NCBI GenBank assembly: GCA_028866445.1
Contig: JAGWIE010000063.1
Span: 1-7,323 of the forward strand
Reading direction: 5' to 3'
DNA length: 7,323 nt
From: Rhodospirillales bacterium
Lineage (GTDB): Bacteria; Pseudomonadota; Alphaproteobacteria; Acetobacterales; Acetobacteraceae
Positions 1 to 6,148 of this stretch are shown in pieces; position 1 is the first letter of the stretch, and each line of letters begins with the position of its first letter. The position numbers and the translations under genes were made by a program. Under the pieces are notes generated by a model that saw nothing but the letters and a program-made list of their open reading frames with translations, was not told the origin of the DNA and did no database searches.

Positions 1-30
1 ACCATGAACAGCCCCCTATAAACATAAACA

Positions 31-2748
31 ATGCCGAGTCTCCCCGCCTTGCCCGCTCTGGCCGCCGGTCATGGCCGCGCTGTCCTGCTGGATGCGGATG
101 GCGTGATCCTTACCCTAAAACCTGGCACAATCGCTCGCCAGGTGGGGGCTAGCATCCCACTCTGCATCCACGCCCCGGCCACGCTCAAACGCCTCGGCAA
201 CCCGTCCATCCAGCTGCTCGACCTGCTGGAACTCTTCGCCTTCGTGCACCCGGCGCAAAGCCTGGCCCCCACACCGGCCGGCTTCGCCCGCGCGCTGGAG
301 CTGCCCACCCCCACCTCGCTTGAATCAGCCGCCCAGGCCTTGCCGGAAATGGCGGAATTGCTCCTCACCCGCCTGGAAGCAGGCAAAACCACCCCCGCCA
401 ACCGGGATGCTGCGGGTCTGGCCGCCCGCATGGGTGCGGCAGGCTGGCTCTGGGCGCCTTATGTGCTCGCCGCCCTGGGCCAGCCGGATGCGCGGCCGGA
501 CGGCATGGCCATGCGCCTCTGGAAGCGCTTGCCAAAATGGGAGGAAACCGCCCCACGCCCGCCGCCATCCAGCTTCGCCATCACCCCAGCGGAAGCCCGC
601 TCCCGCCTCGCCAGCCTGCTTGGTCCATACGCCGAGCAGCGCCCCGCCCAGGCGGATTTCTGCTCCGCCGTAACCGGCGCGTTTGCCCCGCGTGAGACAG
701 AAGGCAGCCCGCAAATGGTGCTGGCGGAAGCGGGCACCGGCACCGGTAAAACCCTGGGCTACCTCGCCCCCGCCTCGCTCTGGGCGGAACGCAATAAGGG
801 TGCGGTCTGGGTCTCCACCTATACCCGCCACCTCCAGCGCCAGATTGAGCAAGAGGCCCAGCGTCTGCCCCCCGGCACCAATGTCGTGCTGCGTAAGGGC
901 CGTGAGAATTATCTCTGCCTGTTGAATTTTGAGGACGCGATGAACGCGGAAACCCGCGCCATCCCGCTCGGGCTCATCGCCCGCTGGGCCACCGCCAGCG
1001 CCGATGGTGATTTGTTCGGCGGCGACCTTCCAGGCTGGTTCGCGGAGCTTTACGGCCAGCCGCTTCTGGCCAGCATCGCGGACCGGCGCGGCGAGTGCAT
1101 CCACGCCGCCTGCCCGCATTTCTCCACATGTGTAATAGAGCGCGTGATCCGCGATGCCCGCCAGGCGGATCTCGTCATCGCCAACCATGCGCTCGTCATG
1201 GCCCAGGCCGTCTGGGGCGGGCTGGACGACGACAACGTGCCCACGCGCTACGTGTTCGATGAAGGCCATCATATTTTCGATGCCGCCGACAGCGCTTTTT
1301 CCATCGAACTCTCCGGCTTTGCCATGGCGGAGCTGCGCCGCTGGCTGCTGGGGGCTGAGGGTGCACGCTCCCGCGCCCGTGGCCTCGCCAAACGGCTGGA
1401 AGACATGGCAGCGGTAGACGAAGCCACGCACAAAGCCATCGAACAGACGGTTAGATATGCAAAAGCCCTGCCCGCGCCGATGTTTTCCGTGCGGTTGGAC
1501 CCAGAATTGGCATCCGACAACAACCCGGCGGAAGAATGGCTGCGGCTTATACGCGCCCAGGCCCGCGCCCGCGCCAGCGCGCCAGACCTCGCTGGCGCCG
1601 GCGGGTTTGAAACCGATTTGCACCCGCTCAACGAGGATATCTTCCCCGCCGCCCGCAAGCTTGCTCTGGCCCTGGAACAGCTTCGTGTTCCGTTAAGCGC
1701 CCTGCGTGAACGAATGCTGGAGCGGTTGGAAAACGAGCCGGATTTGGAAGAAGCTATGCGCCAGCGACTGGAGAGCACCGCCCGCAGCCTGAAGCGCCGC
1801 GCCATCGACCCGCTTTCTGGTTGGAAACGCATTCTGGATGGGCTTGAATCTGAACCCGCTCCCGGTGAACGCCCTGCCCGCGTGGAATTTTTACGGCTGG
1901 ACCGCGAGGCCGGGACCGATAAAGACATAGCCCTGCTCTCGCATCTTCTGGACCCCACGGAAGCCTTCACCCAATCCATCGCCGCCCCGGCGCATGGGCT
2001 GTTGATTACCTCCGCCACTTTGCGCGACGGAACGGACCTAGAAGAGGCGTGGGAAAATGCCGAATCCCGCACCGGCGCCGCGCATCTCGCCACGCCCGCC
2101 ATCCGCGCGGCGTTCGACAGCCCTTTCGATTATGCTGCGCGCACCCGCGTCGTGCTGATCTCAGATGTAAACACACAAGATATCGGGCAATTGGCGGGCG
2201 CATACCGGGCATTGTTCGAGGCGGCGGGCGGCGGCGGGCTCGGCCTGTTCACCGCTATCTCTCGCCTGCGCGCCGTGCACGCGAAAATTGCAGCGCCGCT
2301 CGAAGAAAAAAACATCCCACTTTATGCCCAGCACGTGGACGCGATGGATAATGCCACATTAGTGGACATCTTCCGCGCCGAGGAACATTCCTGCCTGTTG
2401 GGCACGGATGCGATGCGCGACGGCGTGGATATTCCCGGCAATGCGTTGCGGCTTGTGGTGTTCGAGCGTACCCCCTGGCCCCGGCCGGATATTCTGCACC
2501 GCACCCGGCGCACCCACCTCTCCCATGGTGCCCCCCGCGATTACGATGATTCCATCGTGCGCCTGCGCCTGCGCCAGGCTTTTGGCCGCCTGATCCGCCG
2601 CACGGATGACAGAGGCGTGTTCGTGCTGCTGGACAAACAATTCCCCTCGCGCCTGCTCACGGCGTTTCCGGAGCAAGCACTGATTATCCGGTCATCATTG
2701 TCTGAGGCCATTACCGGGATTGCGCGATTTTTAAGGGAACCCGCCTGA
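31..2748 (+). CDS. DinG/XPD-family ATP-dependent DNA helicase with Fe-S cluster motif
   Basis: Superfamily 2 helicase of the DinG/YoaA/XPD type, expected to be a 5'-to-3' DNA helicase acting in repair and replication-conflict resolution in the cytoplasm. Visible motifs: Walker A GTGTGKT at residues 235-241; motif Ia near VSTYTRHLQRQ (261-271); Walker B variant DEGH at 410-413 (DEAH is commoner); motif III ITSATL at 659-664; motif V GTDAMRDGVDIPG at 791-803; motif VI RQAFGRLIRR at 848-857. Four cysteines lie between motifs Ia and II, C296, C356, C361 and C367; the +5/+6 spacing of the last three equals that of E. coli DinG (C194, C199, C205), so a [4Fe-4S] cluster is likely. At 905 residues it is longer than E. 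coli DinG (716) because of about 180 extra N-terminal residues that I cannot firmly assign. The ATG at 31 has no clear Shine-Dalgarno, so the start is tentative. The gene stands alone on the plus strand. Confidence 0.93.
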   Translation: MPSLPALPALAAGHGRAVLLDADGVILTLKPGTIARQVGASIPLCIHAPATLKRLGNPSIQLLDLLELFAFVHPAQSLAPTPAGFARALELPTPTSLESAAQALPEMAELLLTRLEAGKTTPANRDAAGLAARMGAAGWLWAPYVLAALGQPDARPDGMAMRLWKRLPKWEETAPRPPPSSFAITPAEARSRLASLLGPYAEQRPAQADFCSAVTGAFAPRETEGSPQMVLAEAGTGTGKTLGYLAPASLWAERNKGAVWVSTYTRHLQRQIEQEAQRLPPGTNVVLRKGRENYLCLLNFEDAMNAETRAIPLGLIARWATASADGDLFGGDLPGWFAELYGQPLLASIADRRGECIHAACPHFSTCVIERVIRDARQADLVIANHALVMAQAVWGGLDDDNVPTRYVFDEGHHIFDAADSAFSIELSGFAMAELRRWLLGAEGARSRARGLAKRLEDMAAVDEATHKAIEQTVRYAKALPAPMFSVRLDPELASDNNPAEEWLRLIRAQARARASAPDLAGAGGFETDLHPLNEDIFPAARKLALALEQLRVPLSALRERMLERLENEPDLEEAMRQRLESTARSLKRRAIDPLSGWKRILDGLESEPAPGERPARVEFLRLDREAGTDKDIALLSHLLDPTEAFTQSIAAPAHGLLITSATLRDGTDLEEAWENAESRTGAAHLATPAIRAAFDSPFDYAARTRVVLISDVNTQDIGQLAGAYRALFEAAGGGGLGLFTAISRLRAVHAKIAAPLEEKNIPLYAQHVDAMDNATLVDIFRAEEHSCLLGTDAMRDGVDIPGNALRLVVFERTPWPRPDILHRTRRTHLSHGAPRDYDDSIVRLRLRQAFGRLIRRTDDRGVFVLLDKQFPSRLLTAFPEQALIIRSSLSEAITGIARFLREPA

Positions 2749-2813
2749 GGGACGATACACGTTGTCGGGCGTGGAAACCTCATATCCATGCATTTTACGC
2801 ATAGCCCATATAA

Positions 2814-2825
2814 GTACGATCGTAC
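2814..2825. repeat. Perfect 12-bp palindrome GTACGATCGTAC (candidate operator 1)
   Basis: GTACGATCGTAC is identical to its reverse complement. It directly follows a TATAAG hexamer (2809-2814) that could be a -10 element. Its centre lies 32 bp, about three helical turns, from the centre of a second palindrome at 2846-2857, so a dimeric regulator could bind both on the same face. The regulator is unknown. Perfect symmetry is seen; operator function is inferred. Confidence 0.5.
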
Positions 2826-2835
2826 ATAATTTAAT

Positions 2836-2862
2836 TTGATTAAGAACGTACGTACGTATATT
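2836..2862 (+). promoter_or_regulatory. Candidate promoter of the small exported-protein gene
   Basis: TTGATT (2836-2841) and TATATT (2857-2862) resemble -35 and -10 hexamers with a short 15-nt spacer (16 nt if TTTGAT at 2835 is used). A start near 2868-2870 would give a leader of about 40 nt before the ATG at 2909. The spacer is mostly the ACGTACGTACGT palindrome. Non-optimal spacing would fit a promoter needing an activator or blocked by a repressor. Inferred from sequence only. Confidence 0.35.
2846..2857. repeat. Perfect 12-bp palindrome ACGTACGTACGT (candidate operator 2)
   Basis: ACGTACGTACGT is a perfect palindrome and also three tandem ACGT units. Its last base is the first base of a TATATT hexamer (2857-2862), so a bound protein would sit in the promoter spacer. 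It shares GTAC cores with the palindrome at 2814-2825. Between the two lies a third, weaker inverted repeat, TTAAT-TTG-ATTAA (2831-2843), close to the midpoint of the pair. Confidence 0.5.
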
Positions 2863-2908
2863 AACGGTCCCGGAGCGATTTGCCCCGCCAATCCAAGGAT
2901 CGAGTAAC

Positions 2909-3205
2909 ATGTTCAGTTTAATTAAGCCCTTTATCGCTGTATTTTTGGTCGCGGCACTCATTCCGCTCGCCGCACAGGCGCGCCCAAGAGATCTTGGCAC
3001 GACAGGCCCGGCCATCCATGCTGTAAGATCTCATAACAATGGTGCGTTCGTGGCTAACCGCGACGCCAGCCGCGCACATTATGCTGATAGCGCTGCGTCC
3101 TTTCAGAGTCGCGGTACAGTTGGGAACGACGCTTATGCCATCAATGAGGTTCCGGTTAATCTCCGCGCGCCTGCGGATGGTGCATCCGGCAGCGACATCA
3201 CCTGA
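2909..3205 (+). CDS. Small exported protein of unknown function
   Basis: I do not recognise the family. The 98-residue product has a clear Sec signal peptide: a short N-terminus with Lys6, a hydrophobic core from about residue 8 to 20 (FIAVFLVAALIPL) and an AQA cleavage motif ending at residue 24. This leaves a mature periplasmic or secreted chain of about 74 residues. The mature part has no cysteine, is rich in Ala, Asn, Ser and Arg, and has no further membrane segment, so it is probably small and soluble. The ATG at 2909 is preceded by AAGGA at 2895-2899 (9-nt spacing). Upstream, 2749-2908 holds two perfect palindromes and a candidate promoter. It stops 8 bp before the convergent response-regulator gene's stop codon. 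Signal peptide plus Shine-Dalgarno make it more likely real than the overlapping alternative frame. Confidence 0.68.
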   Translation: MFSLIKPFIAVFLVAALIPLAAQARPRDLGTTGPAIHAVRSHNNGAFVANRDASRAHYADSAASFQSRGTVGNDAYAINEVPVNLRAPADGASGSDIT

Positions 3206-3213
3206 TCCACGCT

Positions 3214-3609
3214 TTAACCGTCAATGATCGCTCGAACTTTCTTGGCCAACCCATCGAGCGAAAATGGCTTGGTGATGATATCAATGCCGCCAGGCCCTGC
3301 GCCGGTTATGCTCAGATCGACATTATGCGCGTAACCGGTCATGAACAGAATTTTTAACTCTGGTCGCAGTTGTATCGCAGCTTGAGCAAGCTCCCGGCCA
3401 TTTTGCCCAGGAAGCGTGATATCCGTCAGCATTAAATCGATCCGCCCAGGAGCTTTCACAATTTCAAGCGCCGCCAGGGCATTGTCCGTTTCAAGCGTGG
3501 TGTAGCCGTGCTCTTCAAGGGTTTCGATAACGAGCATCCGAACGGTCGGCTCGTCCTCCACCACCAAGATGGCTTGGCCACTTGGTTCAGCCGTCACGCC
3601 TTGCTGCAT
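3214..3609 (-). CDS. Stand-alone response regulator receiver (CheY-like) protein
   Basis: Single-domain phosphoacceptor protein of 131 residues. With the chosen start, the acidic pocket is E18/D19 in VVEDE, the phosphorylated Asp is D63 in LMLTD, the conserved Thr is T91 in FMTGYA and the conserved Lys is K114 in TKPF. All receiver key residues are present and no DNA-binding or enzymatic output domain follows. The FMTGYA signature and GREL segment resemble receivers at the C-terminus of hybrid histidine kinases, so it may be a phosphorelay intermediate or an orphan partner of a distant kinase. I chose the ATG at 3609 because GGAG lies 6 nt upstream; a GTG at 3645 would add 12 residues but lacks an obvious ribosome site. 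It lies 82 bp downstream of rlmB in the same direction and may be partly co-transcribed with it. Confidence 0.88.
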   Translation of the reverse strand: MQQGVTAEPSGQAILVVEDEPTVRMLVIETLEEHGYTTLETDNALAALEIVKAPGRIDLMLTDITLPGQNGRELAQAAIQLRPELKILFMTGYAHNVDLSITGAGPGGIDIITKPFSLDGLAKKVRAIIDG

Positions 3610-3649
3610 CCCTCGCTCCACGTTCCTGGTTTTATCGCGTGGCACAAAC

Positions 3650-3670
3650 GAGCAATTTTAATTGTTGCTC
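3650..3670 (-). repeat. Inverted repeat GAGCAA/TTGCTC between rlmB and the response regulator
   Basis: GAGCAA (3650-3655) and TTGCTC (3665-3670) form a perfect 6-bp stem with a 9-nt A+T-rich loop. On the minus strand it follows the rlmB stop by about 20 nt, but the bases after it are GTTTGTG rather than a T-run. It could be a weak terminator/attenuator, an mRNA-processing site or a protein-binding site upstream of the regulator gene. Confidence 0.35.
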
Positions 3671-3691
3671 ATAGCAGTAACGAATGGTTAA

Positions 3692-4573
3692 TCAGCTCGC
3701 CTTTGTCAATTCATATAAAGCGACAGCGCCGGCGGCGGAAACATTCAGGCTCTCCATTCCACCAGGCATTGCAAGAGCGCAGATTTCATCACAAGTTTCG
3801 CGTGTAAGGCGCCGCATGCCCTCGCCTTCATTGCCAAGCACCAGCGCCACGCGACGCCCAGCAAAACTCTCGCCACGCAGCTTGGTTTGCGCCTGGCCAT
3901 CAAGCCCCACCACCCAGACATCGGCGGATTTCAAAACGATTAGTGCACGTGAAATGTTAGTAATGCGCAAAAGCGGAATCGTCTCCAGCGCGCCGGAAGC
4001 GGCTTTGGCCAGCGCTCCGGTTTCTTCAGGCGCGTTGCGGTCTTGCGCGACGATTGCGCAAGCGCCGAAAGCCTGGGCGGTGCGCATCAATGCCCCCACG
4101 TTCCGGGGATCGAAAATCTGATCCAGCACCAAAATAGGGCCGGGGCGCTTTAAGGCATCGAGCAGGGCCGGCGCGGATAGCTGGTCCGCCAACAGGGCAA
4201 TGCCCTGGTGCACGATGCCCGAACCGGGCCGGGCGCCAAGAATCTGGTCGATCTTCTCTCGCGGCGTAATCTCTGGGTGGATAGGCCAGGGCAACGGGCA
4301 TTCAGCCGCCAGGGCCGCCTGCGCCTCTTCGGTGATAATGAGGCGGCGCAGCAGCCGGGCCGGATTTTTCAGCGCCGCGGCCACAGCGTGTGTGCCGTAA
4401 AGCCACACAGCGCCCGCGGGAGCGCCGGGTGCGCGGCGTGCCTCGCCCCGCCCCCCGCCGTTTCCGGCATTACCCCCGCCGCCACGCCGATGCCCGGGCT
4501 GACCTGGGCGTTCATCACTGCCATGGCGTTGCTTGGGGCCGTTTCTACCAGAAGGTGGACGATTTTGAACCAT
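3692..4573 (-). CDS. rlmB: 23S rRNA (guanosine-2'-O-)-methyltransferase RlmB-type (SPOUT/TrmH family)
   Basis: SAM-dependent 2'-O-methyltransferase of the SpoU/TrmH class. RlmB in E. coli methylates G2251 in the peptidyl-transferase loop of 23S rRNA. The 293-residue product has a Gly/Arg/Pro-rich, probably disordered tail (1-52), a substrate-binding domain beginning at VWLYGTHAV (56-64), then the knotted catalytic domain: motif 1 DPRNVGALMRTAQAFGA (155-171, with N158 and R164), motif 2 VALVLGNEGEG (242-252, with E249) and motif 3 ESLNVSAAGAVALYE (274-288). The long basic tail is not in E. coli RlmB (about 243 residues) but is common in alphaproteobacterial versions. The ATG at 4573 has GAGGG just upstream. 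It is divergent from tRNA-Tyr across a 68-bp gap, a setting that fits a translation-related gene. A related TrmH-family enzyme with another RNA target cannot be excluded. Confidence 0.93.
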   Translation of the reverse strand: MVQNRPPSGRNGPKQRHGSDERPGQPGHRRGGGGNAGNGGGRGEARRAPGAPAGAVWLYGTHAVAAALKNPARLLRRLIITEEAQAALAAECPLPWPIHPEITPREKIDQILGARPGSGIVHQGIALLADQLSAPALLDALKRPGPILVLDQIFDPRNVGALMRTAQAFGACAIVAQDRNAPEETGALAKAASGALETIPLLRITNISRALIVLKSADVWVVGLDGQAQTKLRGESFAGRRVALVLGNEGEGMRRLTRETCDEICALAMPGGMESLNVSAAGAVALYELTKAS

Positions 4574-4601
4574 GCGCCCTCACTATCTCTGCCCCCTCGC
4601 G

Positions 4602-4631
4602 TTGACAACCAGCCTCCTCCCGTTGCATGTG
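4602..4631 (+). promoter_or_regulatory. Candidate sigma-70-type promoter of tRNA-Tyr
   Basis: A consensus -35 TTGACA lies at 4602-4607. After 17-18 nt comes GCATGT/CATGTG (4625-4631), a weak -10 candidate. Transcription would begin only a few bases before the mature tRNA 5' end at 4642. Lying within the 68-bp divergent gap, it fits a tRNA promoter. The -35 match is strong; the -10 is poor. Confidence 0.55.
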
Positions 4632-4641
4632 GCGCCCACGC

Positions 4642-4727
4642 GGAAGGGTGCCCGAGTGGCTAAAGGGGACGGACTGTAAATCCGTTGGCGTGCGCCTACG
4701 TTGGTTCGAATCCAACCCCTTCCACCA
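4642..4727 (+). tRNA. tRNA-Tyr (anticodon GTA)
   Basis: An 86-nt class II tRNA including encoded CCA. The acceptor stem GGAAGGG (4642-4648) pairs perfectly with CCCTTCC (4717-4723), followed by discriminator A4724 and CCA 4725-4727. The anticodon stem ACGGA/TCCGT (4669-4673/4681-4685) encloses loop CTGTAAA with GTA at 4676-4678. The T-arm GTTGG/CCAAC (4700-4704/4712-4716) encloses TTCGAAT. A short variable arm GGC/GCC (4687-4689/4694-4696) is typical of bacterial tRNA-Tyr. All stems are intact, so if an element integrated at the 3' end it restored a complete gene. Confidence 0.97.
4700..4727. other. Presumed attachment site (attL) at the 3' end of tRNA-Tyr
   Basis: A complete tyrosine recombinase of the DUF4102 group begins 150 bp after the tRNA 3' end. 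Integrases of this group commonly recombine within the T-arm and 3' end of tRNA genes, leaving a restored tRNA. The exact core cannot be defined because the matching direct repeat (attR) must lie beyond the right edge; no second copy of the tRNA 3' end is visible in the window. Confidence 0.5.
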
Positions 4728-4752
4728 ATCCCCCCTGCACCACTAATCACCA

Positions 4753-4805
4753 ACAAGCAAAAACGCTAGGATTTTACTAGCTTTTTTCATTTCGATTTTG
4801 CTTGC
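4753..4805. repeat. Three related 12-bp repeats, candidate integrase arm-type sites
   Basis: GATTTTACTAGC (4770-4781), GATTTTGCTTGC (4794-4805) and, on the opposite strand, GTTTTTGCTTGT (4753-4764) fit the pattern GWTTTTRCTWGY. The outer copies also form an inverted repeat matching 11 of 12 bases (4754-4765 with 4793-4804). They lie between the presumed att core and the integrase gene, where arm-binding sites for an N-terminal DUF4102-type domain would be expected. Repeats are seen; binding is inferred. Confidence 0.5.
4765..4787 (+). terminator. Candidate rho-independent terminator of tRNA-Tyr
   Basis: GCTAG (4765-4769) and CTAGC (4777-4781) form a 5-bp stem with a 7-nt loop, followed by six T (4782-4787). 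It begins 37 nt after the tRNA CCA. The stem is short, but the T-run and position fit. It lies on the element side of the presumed att site and overlaps the candidate arm-type repeats, so the element may supply the terminator for the host tRNA. Confidence 0.55.
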
Positions 4806-4876
4806 CTATGCACCCAAATGCGCGTACATCTCGCTTTAGATTGTGGGATCATACATAGGTCAAGGTTCGACGGACA

Positions 4877-6148
4877 GTGGTAAGACGGCTCGAAAAACTC
4901 TCCCCGGCTGAAGTGAAGAACACGAACAAACCGGGCATGTACGGGGATGGCGGTGGCTTGTGGCTGCATGTCGGCCCGAATGCCCTGGACGAAAAGGGGA
5001 AACCCACCAAAACCGGCAAGAGCTGGATTTTCCGGTTTATGATCGACGGCAAGTCCCGCGAGATGGGGCTGGGCCCAGTCTACACCATTGGCTTGGCTGA
5101 GGCCCGGGACAAAGCTGCGGCCTGCCGGAAGCTGACGCTGGAGGGCATCGATCCGATTAACGCCAAGCACGCCAAACGCACCGCCCGGAAGCTGGAGGCG
5201 GCGAAGGCCATCACCTTTGAAAAATGCGCCGAGAAGTACATCGCCGCGAACAAGGCCGGGTGGAGCAACGCCAAGCACGCTGAGCAATGGAGCGCCACGC
5301 TCTCAACCTATGTCTATCCCATCATTGGAATCCTGGCCGTGGGCGAGATCGAGACCGGGCACGTCACCAAGATTTTAGAGCCGATCTGGACGGCCAAGCC
5401 CGAGACGGCTTCCCGCGTCCGGGGGCGCATCGAGGCGGTGCTGAGCTATGCCACCACCCATGGCTGGCGAGCCGGTGAGAACCCCGCCCGGTGGCGCGGG
5501 CATCTGGAGAACGTACTGCCTAAGAAATCCAAGGTGGCTAAGGTGGAGCATCATGCCGCTTTGCCCTGGCGTGAGATCAGTACCTTTATGAAGAGCCTGG
5601 CTGCCGAGAATGGCCTGGCGGCGTTGGCGCTGCGATTCGCTATCCTGACTGCTGGCCGTACCGGGGAAGTCATCGGTGCGCGGTGGGATGAGATCGACCT
5701 GGAGAATAAAGTCTGGACCGTCCCCTCTGAGCGCATGAAAGCGAAGAAGGAACACCGCGTTCCCTTGTCACCCCAGGCCATCGCCGTGCTGAAGCAGGCC
5801 GAGGCGCTGCGGGTGGATGACGCGGAATATGTGTTCCCTGGTGCCAAACCGGGCGCGGGGCTGAGCAACATGGCCATGCTGGTGCTGCTGCGCCGGATGA
5901 AGCGCGACGATCTGACCGCGCACGGCTTCCGCTCCACCTTCCGCGACTGGGCAGCCGAAACCGGCCAGCCATCCGATATTGCAGAGGCGGCACTTGCTCA
6001 CACGTTGGGGAACAAGGTGCAGGCGGCTTACCAGCGCGGCGACCTGCTCGACCGGCGGCGCAAGCTGATGGAGAGCTGGGGGGAGTTTTGTGGGGTGAAG
6101 GATGGGGGAAGAATCACGTGCGGCCAGAGTAACAGGGGCACAAAATGA
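4877..6148 (+). CDS. Tyrosine recombinase integrase with DUF4102 arm-binding domain
   Basis: Site-specific recombinase expected to integrate and excise the element at tRNA-Tyr. The 423-residue product begins with a DUF4102-type domain (about 9-95; GMYGDGGGLWLHV at 20-32, then SWIFRFMIDGKSREMGLG), followed by a SAM-like core-binding domain (about 112-205) and the catalytic domain (about 225-400). Catalytic residues are all visible: R261 in LTAGRTGEV, a lysine in MKAKKEHR (290 or 291), H349 and R352 in TAHGFRSTF, H375 in ALAHTLGN and the Y385 nucleophile in AAYQRGDLLDRRR. The GTG start at 4877 is chosen because an in-frame TAG lies at 4856-4858 with no other start between; the ribosome site is weak (AAGG at 4862-4865). 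The family core ends near MESWGEFC (398-405), followed by an 18-residue tail that overlaps the next gene by ATGA. No frameshift or deletion is seen. Confidence 0.95.
   Translation: MVRRLEKLSPAEVKNTNKPGMYGDGGGLWLHVGPNALDEKGKPTKTGKSWIFRFMIDGKSREMGLGPVYTIGLAEARDKAAACRKLTLEGIDPINAKHAKRTARKLEAAKAITFEKCAEKYIAANKAGWSNAKHAEQWSATLSTYVYPIIGILAVGEIETGHVTKILEPIWTAKPETASRVRGRIEAVLSYATTHGWRAGENPARWRGHLENVLPKKSKVAKVEHHAALPWREISTFMKSLAAENGLAALALRFAILTAGRTGEVIGARWDEIDLENKVWTVPSERMKAKKEHRVPLSPQAIAVLKQAEALRVDDAEYVFPGAKPGAGLSNMAMLVLLRRMKRDDLTAHGFRSTFRDWAAETGQPSDIAEAALAHTLGNKVQAAYQRGDLLDRRRKLMESWGEFCGVKDGGRITCGQSNRGTK

Noticed and set aside
1..30. Possible SOS (LexA) box before the DinG-like gene.
   Set aside because: Only a lone GAAC-like half-site is visible and the upstream region is cut off; no GTTC-N7-GTTC type repeat.
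325..1623. Long open frame of 432 codons on the minus strand opposite the helicase gene.
   Set aside because: Typical antisense shadow of a GC-rich gene; no motifs, low-complexity Gly/Ala/Arg composition, and the plus-strand frame has complete helicase motifs.
1269..2102. Minus-strand open frame of 277 codons inside the helicase gene.
   Set aside because: Ser/Arg/Ala-rich shadow translation with no family features and no ribosome site.
2749..2780. Possible terminator after the helicase gene (GACGA/TTGTC near 2751-2766).
   Set aside because: Five weak pairs including a wobble and no T-run; not convincing.
4208..4663. Plus-strand open frame opposite rlmB running into the tRNA gene.
   Set aside because: It overlaps rlmB antisense and enters tRNA-Tyr; no recognisable domain.
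4864..4870. GGTTCGA just upstream of the integrase start, also found in the tRNA-Tyr T-loop region (4703-4709).
   Set aside because: Only 7 bp match and the flanks differ; too short to claim a second att core, and a copy inside the element next to attL would not serve as attR.
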